Shown: positions 6,657-14,972, counted from the stretch's first letter. The stretch: 18,444 nt of DNA from CALALP01 sp041855735 (GCA_041855735.1 JBHAEV010000089.1:1-18444), one strand, 5' to 3'. A program made the numbers and translations. Notes: a model not told the origin generated them from the sequence alone.

Positions 6657-8249
6657 TTACATTGATCTACGATATTCGCTTGGTGTGATTCCCATTTTTT
6701 TCTTAAAGCAGGAACTGAAATAGTATTGGTTTGTGTATCCGACCTTTTCGCTGATTTCCCTCAATGTCAGCTGGGAGGTTGAAAGCAGACGACAGGCTAC
6801 GTCAATTCGTATGGATGTGATGGTGTCGGATATCGTTTGGGCTGTGCTCTTTTTGTAAAGAGCGCTTAAATATGTAGGGCTGATCATAACGTCGTTTGCA
6901 ATGTCATTCAGGCAAAGTGCGTTATCGGCATAATTCTTTTTTATATATTTTATGACGGAATCACAAACCTGCTTGTGATAGGTTTGTGTGGAGGAATCGA
7001 TCTGTGCGGAGATAGTAACGCATATCTGGTACAGCCAGTCCACGATCTCGCTTTTCGTTCGAAAAGAGTCCTGCCCGGAATACTTGAGAAACATCTCCTG
7101 CTCTATTTCCGCACAATCGATATTGATCTCGTATAAGAAACGAAGGATGTTTCCAAGCATCGTATAGATTCGAAGAAACAATAAGTTTTTGGTTTGATAT
7201 TTTGCCAGCATGCTTTCGGAAAAGGAGTTCAGCCAGCGCTTGATACCGACCAAGTCCTTTTTGCAGATCAGCTGGATCAGAAATTCATCGGTTCCCGAAT
7301 TAAACAATTTATTGGTATGAACGGAGCCCTTGTTGTCTCTGGCGTCAAATATACTTTGCTGCGGCAGGAAGAAGCGGTATTCCAGAGCTTTTTTCGCACT
7401 TTCATAGGAAAGGCGCAGCTCCCAGATATCCTTGACGATGTTGCCGATGCCGATAACAAGTCGAAGAATGGAGGATTTGGAAAACTCTTCAATGGTGCTG
7501 ATCACGGAATACAGCTCTTTTTGAAAATAAAACGAATTTGCGAAATTATGGCCGAGAATACAGATCGGTCCTCTGAAATCACCGAGAACATAGGAAAGAT
7601 TCCAGTTCGCTGTCTGTTTCAGAATCTGCTCCTGTAATGCGGCCAATGCAACATGGAATTTTTTCAGACCGAGCTTTTCCCGGATTTCCTCCTTGTTTTC
7701 GATTTGTAAAAAAATGACACAGAATAAATGGCAGTTTAAATTCAGCGACAAGTAATCCGGATAATGGCTCAGCGAGTATTTGGCCTCATCATAGGCAGTA
7801 TGCAGCAAACGTGAAAAAAAGCTGTTGATCATGGCAGGCTTGCTTTGTTCCAGCAGTTCCAGCTCTTTTTCTTCCCGCTCGATCTCTTCCAGAGCGTTTC
7901 GGATTTTCTCTTCCAGATATCTATAGTCCAGAGGCTTTTCAACAAAATCGTACACACCTACCCGGAGCGCTTTTTTGGCATATTCGAATTCATCGTAAGC
8001 ACTGATCAGAATAATTTTTACAAAAGCATTCGTCTGAATGGCAAACTCGGCCAGCTCCAAACCGGACATCCCGGGCATTTCAATATCGGTGATGATCAGA
8101 TCGATTTTCTGCTCATTTATTCTCTTTTTGGCAGAGATGCCATCGTATTCGCATGCAGCGACTCTTGCATGCAATCCGTTCCAGCGGATGTTTTTCAAAA
8201 TACCTTCCACTGAGATATGATTGTCGTCAACGATCATAACATTCTTCAT
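6657..8249 (-). CDS. two-component response regulator with AraC-type DNA-binding domain (YesN family)
   Basis: A 530-residue regulator. Residues 1-120 form a receiver domain with the acidic pair D8-D9, the phospho-acceptor D55 in IITDIEMPG, S83 and K105. A middle region of about 300 residues has the character of the linker seen in this family. The last 100 residues form an AraC-type double helix-turn-helix, with LNDIANDVMISPTYLSALYK and the signature-like VGYTNQYYFSSCFKK near the C-terminus. ATG 8249 follows AAAGGAGA. It is transcribed after the sensor kinase, from which it is separated by 68 bases. It probably activates the divergent sugar-uptake operon in response to an extracellular glycan sensed by the kinase. 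Confidence 0.92.
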   Translation of the reverse strand: MKNVMIVDDNHISVEGILKNIRWNGLHARVAACEYDGISAKKRINEQKIDLIITDIEMPGMSGLELAEFAIQTNAFVKIILISAYDEFEYAKKALRVGVYDFVEKPLDYRYLEEKIRNALEEIEREEKELELLEQSKPAMINSFFSRLLHTAYDEAKYSLSHYPDYLSLNLNCHLFCVIFLQIENKEEIREKLGLKKFHVALAALQEQILKQTANWNLSYVLGDFRGPICILGHNFANSFYFQKELYSVISTIEEFSKSSILRLVIGIGNIVKDIWELRLSYESAKKALEYRFFLPQQSIFDARDNKGSVHTNKLFNSGTDEFLIQLICKKDLVGIKRWLNSFSESMLAKYQTKNLLFLRIYTMLGNILRFLYEINIDCAEIEQEMFLKYSGQDSFRTKSEIVDWLYQICVTISAQIDSSTQTYHKQVCDSVIKYIKKNYADNALCLNDIANDVMISPTYLSALYKKSTAQTISDTITSIRIDVACRLLSTSQLTLREISEKVGYTNQYYFSSCFKKKMGITPSEYRRSM

Positions 8250-8300
8250 TTTGGTCTCCTTTCAAGGCTTGCCGATCCTCCCGACAAAGTGCACACACTC

Positions 8301-8311
8301 CTTAGGCAAAA
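8301..8311. repeat. 11-bp inverted repeat arm, kinase 3' side
   Basis: CTTAGGCAAAA here is the exact reverse complement of TTTTGCCTAAG at 10168-10178. The two copies flank the sensor kinase gene in the gaps on either side. In the kinase transcript they could pair with each other. Confidence 0.4.
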
Positions 8312-8317
8312 AAGGGC

Positions 8318-10129
8318 TCAATCAGGGATGATCTGTTGAAATGTGATGACAAACTCGGTACCGGATTCTCTGCTGCTTTGCACCTGTATGGAACCGGAAC
8401 CGAAAAGAGGGCTGGATATTCGCTCATTCACATTGCAGATTCCGAAGTTTTGTGTGTAGTCCAAACGATGATTCTCCAGAGCGTCCTGTAAGTGATGAAG
8501 CGTTCTTTCATCGATTCCAACGCCATTGTCATGAACGGATGCAATGACCGTATCTTCCCCGTATCGCAAGGATATCGAAATATGAATGGTTTCAAAGCCC
8601 TGACAGATACCGTGATGGATGCAGTTCTCCAAAAATGGCTGAAGGGTGAATTTACAGATCATAAAATTTTCCAGTCCGTCCTCGCAGGATATGGAATAGG
8701 TAAAGGCATCTTGCTTCAGCAATTTTTCCAGTTTTAAATACAGGGCGGCGATTTCCAACTCTTCCTTTATCCGGATCAAATCGGTGTTTTTTCGTAATGT
8801 GATTCTGTAAAATTTTGCCAGATCTCCGGCCATTGCCATGGCGACATCGTATTTTTTGAGCGTCATACAAGTCTGAATGCTGCCGAGAATATTGTATAAA
8901 AAATGCGGATTAATCTGAGACTGCAATAATTTGTATTTTAAACGCTCCTGGTTTTTTGTAAGTTCGATGATTTCGGACAGATTCTGATCGATGGTTCCCA
9001 GCATTCGCTGAAACGAATGGGAGAGATGGTCGATTTCGTCCATATAATCCGAGGGAACATCCGGGAAGGACGGTGTATCCTTTGTGTGGATCCGATTTTT
9101 ATCGATCTGGATAGAGCGTACCAGCCGATCCAGGCTTATCAGCTTTTTGCTCAATCCGTGGCTCGTAAAGAGTGTTGCGCCGATGATTGTCGGGATCAGG
9201 ATCAAAAAAGTAATGATTATGGCACGAACAATGTCAAAAATATTGTTTTCAATATAAACGGTCGGAATCTGTGCTACAAGTAAAAAACCATTGTCGAGCT
9301 TGCTGGTCAAATATTGATGGTTGCCCAAGCGCACAAAGGTGTTCGGTTCCTGTAGAAGAAATTGCTCAAACATATCTGCCTCCAAACCGGAAACAGTGGT
9401 ATTGGAAGCGATAACCAGCTTGTCGGGTGAGCAGATATATGCCGTAATTGCGGTGTCGGAAAAAGAGTCGGTGAGCATTTTGGTCAATTCATCCGTTTTG
9501 ATGCTGCTGAAAAGGGCATAGATCAATCGGTTGTTTTTGGTAAGAGATTGACAGCAGAACAATACATCAAAAGTCTTTTTCCCGGTTGCAGGGTTTAAGA
9601 AATGCGGAAAATCAACTTCTTTTCGGCAGATCCATTTGGAGTGAATGCCGATTCCGGTCAGCTCGCTTGCATTCAGCCGATACATCGGCAAATGCCGGAT
9701 GCCGTAAAACATAAGCCCTTCATTGCTGAAAAACGAATCATCGGGCAAAAAAATACAGGTTTGATACAGATGAAAATTTTGCGACAGCATTTTGATATTG
9801 CTTCTGGCGGAGCCGAAAGTATCCAGATTATCGATGTTTGCGCCAAAACTGCGTACGGCCAGGTCGTAGGCATATTGATTGGCGGAATCCGCCACGGATT
9901 CCAGCTGAAACATGCGATTATTGAATTGCTGCACCAATTGATTTGCCGATACGAGGACCGAATCAAAAATTCTTTTTTCTGCCAAGCGATAGGAAGTATC
10001 ATAGCTGACGGCACCGATAATGATAAGAGGCAGTATGGTACACAGTATAAATGCGAGTGTTAATCGTGTTCTGTAGTTATGAAAAAGAATACGAAAAACA
10101 CGCCGGGTTGGAATTTTTTTTGATGACAT
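8318..10129 (-). CDS. sensor histidine kinase, YesM family (HAMP, His_kinase, HATPase)
   Basis: A 603-residue membrane kinase. One membrane helix lies near residues 22-43 (LTLAFILCTILPLIIIGAV), then an extracytoplasmic sensor region of about 255 residues, a second helix near 302-325, and a HAMP linker. The phospho-acceptor His 409 is in QINPHFLYNILGS, the His_kinase (PF06580) motif of this family. An N-box LENCIHHG and the G-box VHDNGVGID complete the ATPase domain. ATG 10129 was chosen because AGGAGG lies 5 bases upstream; the longer frame from GTG 10156 has no such site. It is co-transcribed with the response regulator that follows and is divergent from the sugar-binding protein gene. Confidence 0.92.
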   Translation of the reverse strand: MSSKKIPTRRVFRILFHNYRTRLTLAFILCTILPLIIIGAVSYDTSYRLAEKRIFDSVLVSANQLVQQFNNRMFQLESVADSANQYAYDLAVRSFGANIDNLDTFGSARSNIKMLSQNFHLYQTCIFLPDDSFFSNEGLMFYGIRHLPMYRLNASELTGIGIHSKWICRKEVDFPHFLNPATGKKTFDVLFCCQSLTKNNRLIYALFSSIKTDELTKMLTDSFSDTAITAYICSPDKLVIASNTTVSGLEADMFEQFLLQEPNTFVRLGNHQYLTSKLDNGFLLVAQIPTVYIENNIFDIVRAIIITFLILIPTIIGATLFTSHGLSKKLISLDRLVRSIQIDKNRIHTKDTPSFPDVPSDYMDEIDHLSHSFQRMLGTIDQNLSEIIELTKNQERLKYKLLQSQINPHFLYNILGSIQTCMTLKKYDVAMAMAGDLAKFYRITLRKNTDLIRIKEELEIAALYLKLEKLLKQDAFTYSISCEDGLENFMICKFTLQPFLENCIHHGICQGFETIHISISLRYGEDTVIASVHDNGVGIDERTLHHLQDALENHRLDYTQNFGICNVNERISSPLFGSGSIQVQSSRESGTEFVITFQQIIPD

Positions 10130-10167
10130 TGATTCCTCCTTGTTCGAGTTGGGCACAATGAATGAGA

Positions 10168-10178
10168 TTTTGCCTAAG
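10168..10178. repeat. 11-bp inverted repeat arm, kinase 5' side
   Basis: TTTTGCCTAAG, exact reverse complement of 8301-8311. It lies in the 5' leader of the kinase transcript, downstream of its promoter. Confidence 0.4.
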
Positions 10179-10181
10179 TGA

Positions 10182-10210
10182 AGTATATATAATATGGGAT
10201 AATATTACAA
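10182..10210 (-). promoter_or_regulatory. sigma-A promoter of the two-component operon
   Basis: On the minus strand TTGTAA (10210-10205) and TATACT (10187-10182) are separated by exactly 17 bases. The kinase start is about 50 bases downstream. The match is good in both hexamers. Confidence 0.6.
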
Positions 10211-10260
10211 TCGATCCCGAAATTTTCAAAATTTAATATAAATCTCCCATAAGATATTAT
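10189..10260. promoter_or_regulatory. repeats in the divergent control region (candidate regulator sites)
   Basis: ATAATAT occurs at 10189-10195 and 10199-10205, exactly one helical turn apart and inside the kinase promoter; an inverted copy ATATTAT is at 10254-10260. GGGAT (10196-10200) and ATCCC (10214-10218) form an inverted repeat, and AAATTTTCAAAATTT at 10220-10234 is a palindrome. Upstream of the sugar-binding protein gene no -35 of good quality is visible, which fits an activator-dependent promoter. AT-richness makes some of these matches expected by chance. Confidence 0.35.
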
Positions 10261-10351
10261 ATTTCTCATTTGGAACGATTTGTTAAAATAAGACTATCTT
10301 AATTAAGAGGAAAGAAAATAAGTTTGATGAAATATCGGAAAGGATGGTTTT

Positions 10352-11638
10352 ATGAAGACGAGTTGGATTGGTTTGAGTTTGGCGGCCGTGATGCTTACAA
10401 CCGGCCTGATGGGGTGTGCTGCCGGTCCGGATACCCAAAACAGTAATGCAGGGGAAACAAGTGCCGCAACACAGGCGGGGAATGCAGAAAGCGGAGCATA
10501 TGATCTGACAATTTACAGCATCAATACGACGGATCCGGATTTCGGGAAATGGCTGGAAAATGTCGAAGCGGCAACCGGCTTGAAAATCAATGCCGTTGCT
10601 GCGCCTACAGATTCCGATACAAGACAGCAAAAAATTACGACAATGTTGTCGACGCAGGATTCCAGTGTGGATATTATTGAAATCAATGATGAAATGGCAA
10701 CGGCCTTTAAGAACTCCGGATGGCTGGAGCCGTTGAATGACACTGTAATGACAGAGGACATTCTCTCCAATTTTGCCACCGGATATGTGGGGGATATGAT
10801 TACGGCAGATGACGGAAGCATCATTGGAGTTCCGGGATATACCGGATATCTGGCGCTTTGGGTGAATCAGGAAATCATGGATGAAGTGGGAATGGAATCC
10901 ATCAATAATTTGGAAGACTTCAAGAAGTATATTCAAAGTGCGACCAAGGAGGGGAGATACGGTTACGGTGGATCCTGGGAAAAGACCTATGTGTTCAATG
11001 AAATTGCGGAATTCGTGAATCTTTTCGGAGGCGATTACTATGATTGGACCAATGAAGGGAACCGGGAGGCAATGCAGTTTATGTACGATATGGTCAATAC
11101 ATGGAAAGTGACTCCGATCGACCAGATTGCCGACAAATATGAGCAAATGAATCAGAAATTTATTGACGGAAAATACGGCTGTGTCTTTTACTGGGGAACA
11201 GGCTCGGAATACGCGGCTGCAGATATGCTGGGAAGTGACAAGATCCATCAAATACCGATTCCGACGTTCAAGAAGAGCAGCATTTTTACTGATTCATGGA
11301 GCTATGTTTTGAATTCTTCAAGCCAAAATAAGGAAGCTTCGATCAAGTTTTTACAATATATGGCATCGGAGGGGGGAATGCAGGCTTCATGGGAGAATTT
11401 CGACAGATACCCGGCCAGAAGCGATGTGGCGGAAAAGATTGTGCCGTCATCCAGTCCTGTCAAGGAAATGTATTCGATTTACGCATCTCAATCGGAGGTA
11501 AGAGGGCGACCGATGCTTCCGCAGACCATGGAGTTTATTTCTGCGATGGGAACCATATTCCAGAATTATGTACAAGATAAAATCACCTTGGATGAATTCT
11601 GTGAAAAAGCACAGGGATATGTGGAGGAGTATCGTTAA
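10352..11638 (+). CDS. ABC transporter extracellular sugar-binding lipoprotein
   Basis: A 428-residue type 1 solute-binding protein. The N-terminus is a lipoprotein signal: charged MKTSW, a hydrophobic stretch, then the lipobox LMGC with the acylated Cys at residue 22, followed by a Gly/Ser/Thr/Ala-rich tether. The body has the alternating pattern of family 1 sugar-binding proteins, including GVPGYTGYLALWVNQEIMDE. It would sit on the outer face of the membrane and deliver an oligosaccharide to the two permeases encoded next. ATG 10352 follows GGAAAGGA. It is the first gene of an operon divergent from the YesM/YesN pair, and a partial terminator follows it. Confidence 0.92.
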   Translation: MKTSWIGLSLAAVMLTTGLMGCAAGPDTQNSNAGETSAATQAGNAESGAYDLTIYSINTTDPDFGKWLENVEAATGLKINAVAAPTDSDTRQQKITTMLSTQDSSVDIIEINDEMATAFKNSGWLEPLNDTVMTEDILSNFATGYVGDMITADDGSIIGVPGYTGYLALWVNQEIMDEVGMESINNLEDFKKYIQSATKEGRYGYGGSWEKTYVFNEIAEFVNLFGGDYYDWTNEGNREAMQFMYDMVNTWKVTPIDQIADKYEQMNQKFIDGKYGCVFYWGTGSEYAAADMLGSDKIHQIPIPTFKKSSIFTDSWSYVLNSSSQNKEASIKFLQYMASEGGMQASWENFDRYPARSDVAEKIVPSSSPVKEMYSIYASQSEVRGRPMLPQTMEFISAMGTIFQNYVQDKITLDEFCEKAQGYVEEYR

Positions 11639-11650
11639 TATTACGGAAAG

Positions 11651-11682
11651 GGGTGTGCATTTTTAAAAGGCATACCCTTTTG
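11651..11682 (+). terminator. stem-loop with T-run between binding protein and permease genes
   Basis: GGGTGTGC (11651-11658) pairs with GCATACCC (11670-11677) with one G-U pair, then TTTTG follows. It lies 12 bases after the binding protein stop. In such operons a leaky terminator here keeps the binding protein more abundant than the permeases. Confidence 0.65.
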
Positions 11683-11726
11683 TATAACCAAGTGATTTAT
11701 TTTCAAAACAAATTGAGGGATCGTAA

Positions 11727-12605
11727 ATGAAGAAAAAGAAAACATTACAATGGATACCTTGGATTATGATTCTTCCGGCATTGCTCATCAGGGGGTTTAC
11801 GACGATTTATCCGATCATGGTCACTTTGAAAAACAGCTTTTTTGACATCCGCATATTGCGTGGGATCAATAAATTTTATGGGATTCAAAACTATCTGAAT
11901 CTGTTTAAGGATGATAAATTTTTGGTATCTCTCGAGTTCACACTGCTTTTTGTGGCAGCCTCCATGGTATTCCATGTTGTATTCGGAGTGATACTGGCAC
12001 TTGTGATGAATATAAAATTTATCGGAAGAAGATTTTTACGGACCATCGTTTTGATACCATGGGCAATGCCGGCCGTTGTTGCCGGGATGGCGGCAAAATG
12101 GGCATTTAACAATGATTATGGGATCGTAAACGATTTTATACGGTGGTTTTTCCCGGACTTTCGTCTGAATTGGCTGGTGAATACCGAAAGTGCGAGAATT
12201 GCCGTGATCGCAATGGATTTATGGAAGGATCTGCCCTTTTTCGCCATTCTCGTTCTGTCCGGATTGCAGTTTATTTCGGAGGAAGTATACGAGGCGGCGA
12301 GAGTGGACGGCGCAAACCATGTCCAGCAATTTTTTCGGATTACCCTGCCATTGATCTTCAGAAATGTCGTGACACTCTGCATTCCTTTTACATTGTGGAG
12401 ACTGACAAGCTTTGACATTGTATATTCGATGACTTCGGGAGGACCGGGTGAAGATACGGCATTGATCGCCTATCGAATCACGACGGAGGCCTTTACCAAT
12501 TTAAACGTAGGATATGCATCGGCGATGGCCATGCTGTTATTTGTGACGATGGCGGTGTTCAGCGGAGTCAATATCAAATTGTCCCAAAAAATAGCCTTTG
12601 AGTAG
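11727..12605 (+). CDS. carbohydrate ABC transporter permease, first subunit (UgpA/MalF type)
   Basis: A 292-residue membrane protein with about six helices. The cytoplasmic coupling loop with the EAA motif is present: EAARVDGANHVQQFFRITLP begins at Glu 189, including the conserved Gly and the IxLP end. This loop docks on the transport ATPase. GAGGG at 11715-11719 sits 7 bases before ATG 11727. It follows the binding protein gene and precedes a second permease with a 12-base gap, so the two form the membrane channel for the sugar delivered by the lipoprotein. No ATPase gene lies in the operon. Confidence 0.92.
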   Translation: MKKKKTLQWIPWIMILPALLIRGFTTIYPIMVTLKNSFFDIRILRGINKFYGIQNYLNLFKDDKFLVSLEFTLLFVAASMVFHVVFGVILALVMNIKFIGRRFLRTIVLIPWAMPAVVAGMAAKWAFNNDYGIVNDFIRWFFPDFRLNWLVNTESARIAVIAMDLWKDLPFFAILVLSGLQFISEEVYEAARVDGANHVQQFFRITLPLIFRNVVTLCIPFTLWRLTSFDIVYSMTSGGPGEDTALIAYRITTEAFTNLNVGYASAMAMLLFVTMAVFSGVNIKLSQKIAFE

Positions 12606-12617
12606 TACGAGGTGATC

Positions 12618-13469
12618 ATGAGAGAACGAAAACAAAAAATTCATAAAGTCATAACCGAAATCGTGAAATGGGCATTGATCATTATGATCAGCTTTCTGAT
12701 ATTGTTTCCGGTGTATTGGATCGTAATGTCTTCAATTACACCGTCCGGAGAACTGTTCAAAACACCAATCGATTATTTTCCGGATAATCCGACTGCGGCA
12801 AGCTATGTTTTTTTGATAAAGAATGTCGGACTGCTGCAAAAGGTCGGCAATACCATATTCATAGTGGGCAGTACCATTGTAATCAGCACGGTACTTTGTG
12901 TGCTTGCGGCATATGCATTTGAACGATTTAAAACAAAATGGATTTCTGTCGCTTTTGCCTTTGTCATTGCCACGATGCTGATCCCGGAAGTGGTAACAGC
13001 CAGGCCTTTGTATGAGCTTTGGCGCAAGGTAAAGCTGTACGACACGTATCTGGGATTGATCATTTTGTACATCAGCTCGGTGATTCCGTTTACAGTGCTG
13101 ATCCTCCGGAATTTTGTATCGGAAATACCGGTTTCATTGGAGGAAGCGGCAGCCATCGATGGAGCAAGCTTTGCGCAAAGGATATTTTTTATTACCATTC
13201 CGCTGATGAAGCCGGCCATCGCGACGGTTTGCATTATTAATTTTGTAACCTGCCTGAACAATTTCTTCACGCCCTTGTTTTATTCAAACGGGATCCAGGT
13301 GTTGTCTGTGGCGATTGTCCAGCTGCCGCTCAGAGACAATATGTATGCGGTTCCGTGGGATTTGGTGAGTGCGATGGGATGCATTATTCTGTTGCCGATT
13401 ATTGTATTTGTTGCTATATTTGAGAAGGAAATTATGGACGGAATTATGGCAGGCGGTGTAAAAGCATAG
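12618..13469 (+). CDS. carbohydrate ABC transporter permease, second subunit (UgpE/MalG type)
   Basis: A 283-residue membrane protein with about six helices, beginning MRERKQKIHKVITEIVKWAL. The EAA loop reads EAAAIDGASFAQRIFFITIP from Glu 176, as in MalG-like subunits. The residues FPVYWIVMSSITPSGELF near the first helix are also typical of the second permease in such systems. ATG 12618 was chosen because AGG ends 5 bases upstream; the in-frame GTG at 12612 is part of that site. The stop TAG overlaps the AGGAGG of the following glycosidase gene, so the two are tightly linked. Confidence 0.92.
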   Translation: MRERKQKIHKVITEIVKWALIIMISFLILFPVYWIVMSSITPSGELFKTPIDYFPDNPTAASYVFLIKNVGLLQKVGNTIFIVGSTIVISTVLCVLAAYAFERFKTKWISVAFAFVIATMLIPEVVTARPLYELWRKVKLYDTYLGLIILYISSVIPFTVLILRNFVSEIPVSLEEAAAIDGASFAQRIFFITIPLMKPAIATVCIINFVTCLNNFFTPLFYSNGIQVLSVAIVQLPLRDNMYAVPWDLVSAMGCIILLPIIVFVAIFEKEIMDGIMAGGVKA

Positions 13470-13478
13470 GAGGCGAGT

Positions 13479-14582
13479 ATGGATCATTCGTATTTTGGTT
13501 TGAGTGGGTTGTTCCTGAAAAAGGAAGGAAGGAGCAGGGCGATCAATGCGGAAAACCCGCATGGTGAAAAGGGAAAGGGAGGAATGGCGCCTTCCAAGCT
13601 GGGACCTTCCCGAAAGGGAGCGCCGTGCATTAACGGCCTGGAGCCGGGGTCGGTCACAACATTGGCTGAGATTATGGGAAGCGGTGTAATACAACATATC
13701 TGGGTAACCGTAACCGACCGGACGGATGCGGATTATTTTGTGCTGAGGGATCTGGTGCTTCGGATGTATTGGGATGGAGAGGCGGATCCTTCGGTGGAGG
13801 TTCCGCTCGGAGATTTCTTTTGCTGCGGATTCGGTAAGGGCTGCGAGGTTAATTCTCTGCCGATCTCGGTGAATCCGAAGCGTTCGATGAATTGTTATTT
13901 TCCGATGCCGTTTCGCACATCGGCAAAAATCACGATTGAGAACCAGCATGATGCGATGGTTCCGGCATTCTTTTATCAGGTGGACTACTGTTTAAAGGAA
14001 ATTCCGGAGGATGCCCTGTACTTTCATGCGCAGTGGAGAAGGGAGCGGTATACGCAAAAGCAGGTGGATTATACCATTTTGGACGGCGTTGAAGGAAGAG
14101 GACATTATATCGGGACCTATATGGCTTTAACCACACTGGAACGATACTGGTGGGGAGAGGGAGAGATGAAATTCTATCTGGATGGAGACAAGGAATATCC
14201 GACCATTTGCGGAACCGGAACGGAGGACTATTTTGGAGGAGCATGGAGTTTCGGAGACTTGGACGAGCAGGGAAGAATGTCAGAAAAGAATTATTCCACG
14301 CCGTTTTTGGGCTATCCGTACTATTCGCATCGTGATGAAGGGGTATTCAATCCTTATCACAATGACGATGTGCCGCCGGAACGCGGTCTTTATCGCTGGC
14401 ATATAGCAGATCCGGTTTTATTTGAGGAAAATTTAAGAGTGACGATCCAACAGATCGGAACCTGTCATAAGGGGAACTTCGAGCGTCAGGATGACGTGGC
14501 AAGTGTGGCGTATTGGTATCAAACCGAACCGCATGCTCCGTTTCCAGAATTTCCGAAAAAAGAAGAGAGGAGACCGAGATAG
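13479..14582 (+). CDS. DUF2961 / glycoside hydrolase family 172 enzyme
   Basis: A 367-residue protein without a signal peptide or membrane helix, so cytosolic. It has the DUF2961 pattern: an N-terminal SRAINAENPHGEKGKGG, then IQHIWVTVTD, VEVPLGDFF, and GTGTEDYFGGAWSFG with Glu 249, a likely active-site region. The ending VAYWYQTEPHAPFPEFP is complete for the family. GH172 members act on D-arabinofuranosides or D-fructofuranosides, for example difructose dianhydride I in bifidobacteria and D-arabinan in gut bacteria. AGGAGG at 13468-13473 lies 5 bases before ATG 13479. As the last gene of the uptake operon it probably cleaves the imported oligosaccharide; which one is unknown. Confidence 0.9.
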   Translation: MDHSYFGLSGLFLKKEGRSRAINAENPHGEKGKGGMAPSKLGPSRKGAPCINGLEPGSVTTLAEIMGSGVIQHIWVTVTDRTDADYFVLRDLVLRMYWDGEADPSVEVPLGDFFCCGFGKGCEVNSLPISVNPKRSMNCYFPMPFRTSAKITIENQHDAMVPAFFYQVDYCLKEIPEDALYFHAQWRRERYTQKQVDYTILDGVEGRGHYIGTYMALTTLERYWWGEGEMKFYLDGDKEYPTICGTGTEDYFGGAWSFGDLDEQGRMSEKNYSTPFLGYPYYSHRDEGVFNPYHNDDVPPERGLYRWHIADPVLFEENLRVTIQQIGTCHKGNFERQDDVASVAYWYQTEPHAPFPEFPKKEERRPR

Positions 14583-14770
14583 CGACATCTTTGAGTGCGG
14601 CTCAGAGCTTTCCCTTTCGAAATCCGGAGAGGGTGGTTTTGTATTCTGCTGCAAAGCTCTTTTCACCGGAGACATTCTTCCCGAGCCAGCAAAGATTTCA
14701 AAAAAGAATGCGGTGTTCCGGTCGATGATGGAAAATGGTGCATAGATTGTCACAAAAATTTAAATAAAAC
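14583..14770 (+). other. gap after the glycosidase gene with one candidate terminator stem
   Basis: The inverted repeat AGAGCTTT (14604-14611) and AAAGCTCT (14653-14660), followed by TTTC, could be a weak terminator for the sugar operon; its 41-base loop may hold a small inner stem CCCT/AGGG. Overlapping short open frames here lack ribosome binding sites, and the glycosidase ends at its normal family position, so I see no gene. Confidence 0.35.
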
Positions 14771-14799
14771 TTGTTGAATGATTTGTTTTGATATATACT
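14771..14799 (+). promoter_or_regulatory. sigma-A promoter of the cell-wall-binding protein gene
   Basis: TTGTTG at 14771-14776 and TATACT at 14794-14799 have a 17-base spacer. The transcript would carry a leader of about 165 bases before the chosen start. Confidence 0.65.
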
Positions 14800-14887
14800 G
14801 TTTTTATAAGAATTATCAGGTTTTCATACAATATCGGACGAAATATTAACGCAATAAAATACGAAATAAAGGAGGTGTGCAAAAACA

Positions 14888-14971
14888 TTGTCTTGCGAGG
14901 TTTTGTGTTCCAGTATTTTACAGCGATCCATCTTTGAAAGATGGCAACACAATGTATGTAGGAGGATATGA
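14888..14971 (+). CDS. possible 27-codon leader peptide upstream of the cell-wall-binding protein
   Basis: AAAGGAGG at 14868-14875 is a strong ribosome binding site with no obvious gene of its own. A TTG at 14888 opens a 27-residue frame beginning (M)SCEVLCSSILQRS and ending CRRI, whose TGA at 14969-14971 sits one base before the TTG start of the next gene and just after its AGGAGG. The spacing from the upstream site is long (12 bases), so the alternative is a GTG at 14877 in the frame of the main protein. A perfect hairpin CCATCTT/AAGATGG (14928-14944) lies within it. Confidence 0.25.
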   Translation: MSCEVLCSSILQRSIFERWQHNVCRRI

Positions 14972-14972
14972 A

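Noticed and set aside
6471..6665. 64-codon plus-strand frame after the fused ATPase
   Set aside because: No ribosome binding site, composition not protein-like in this frame, and it crosses the terminator stem.
10283..11251. A 322-codon minus-strand open frame
   Set aside because: It lies antisense to the sugar-binding lipoprotein, which has a signal peptide, lipobox and good ribosome binding site; the antisense frame shows no family features.
14491..14777. Several overlapping plus-strand frames at and after the end of the glycosidase gene
   Set aside because: They overlap each other in different frames without ribosome binding sites, and the glycosidase ends at its normal family position, so a frameshifted extension is not needed.
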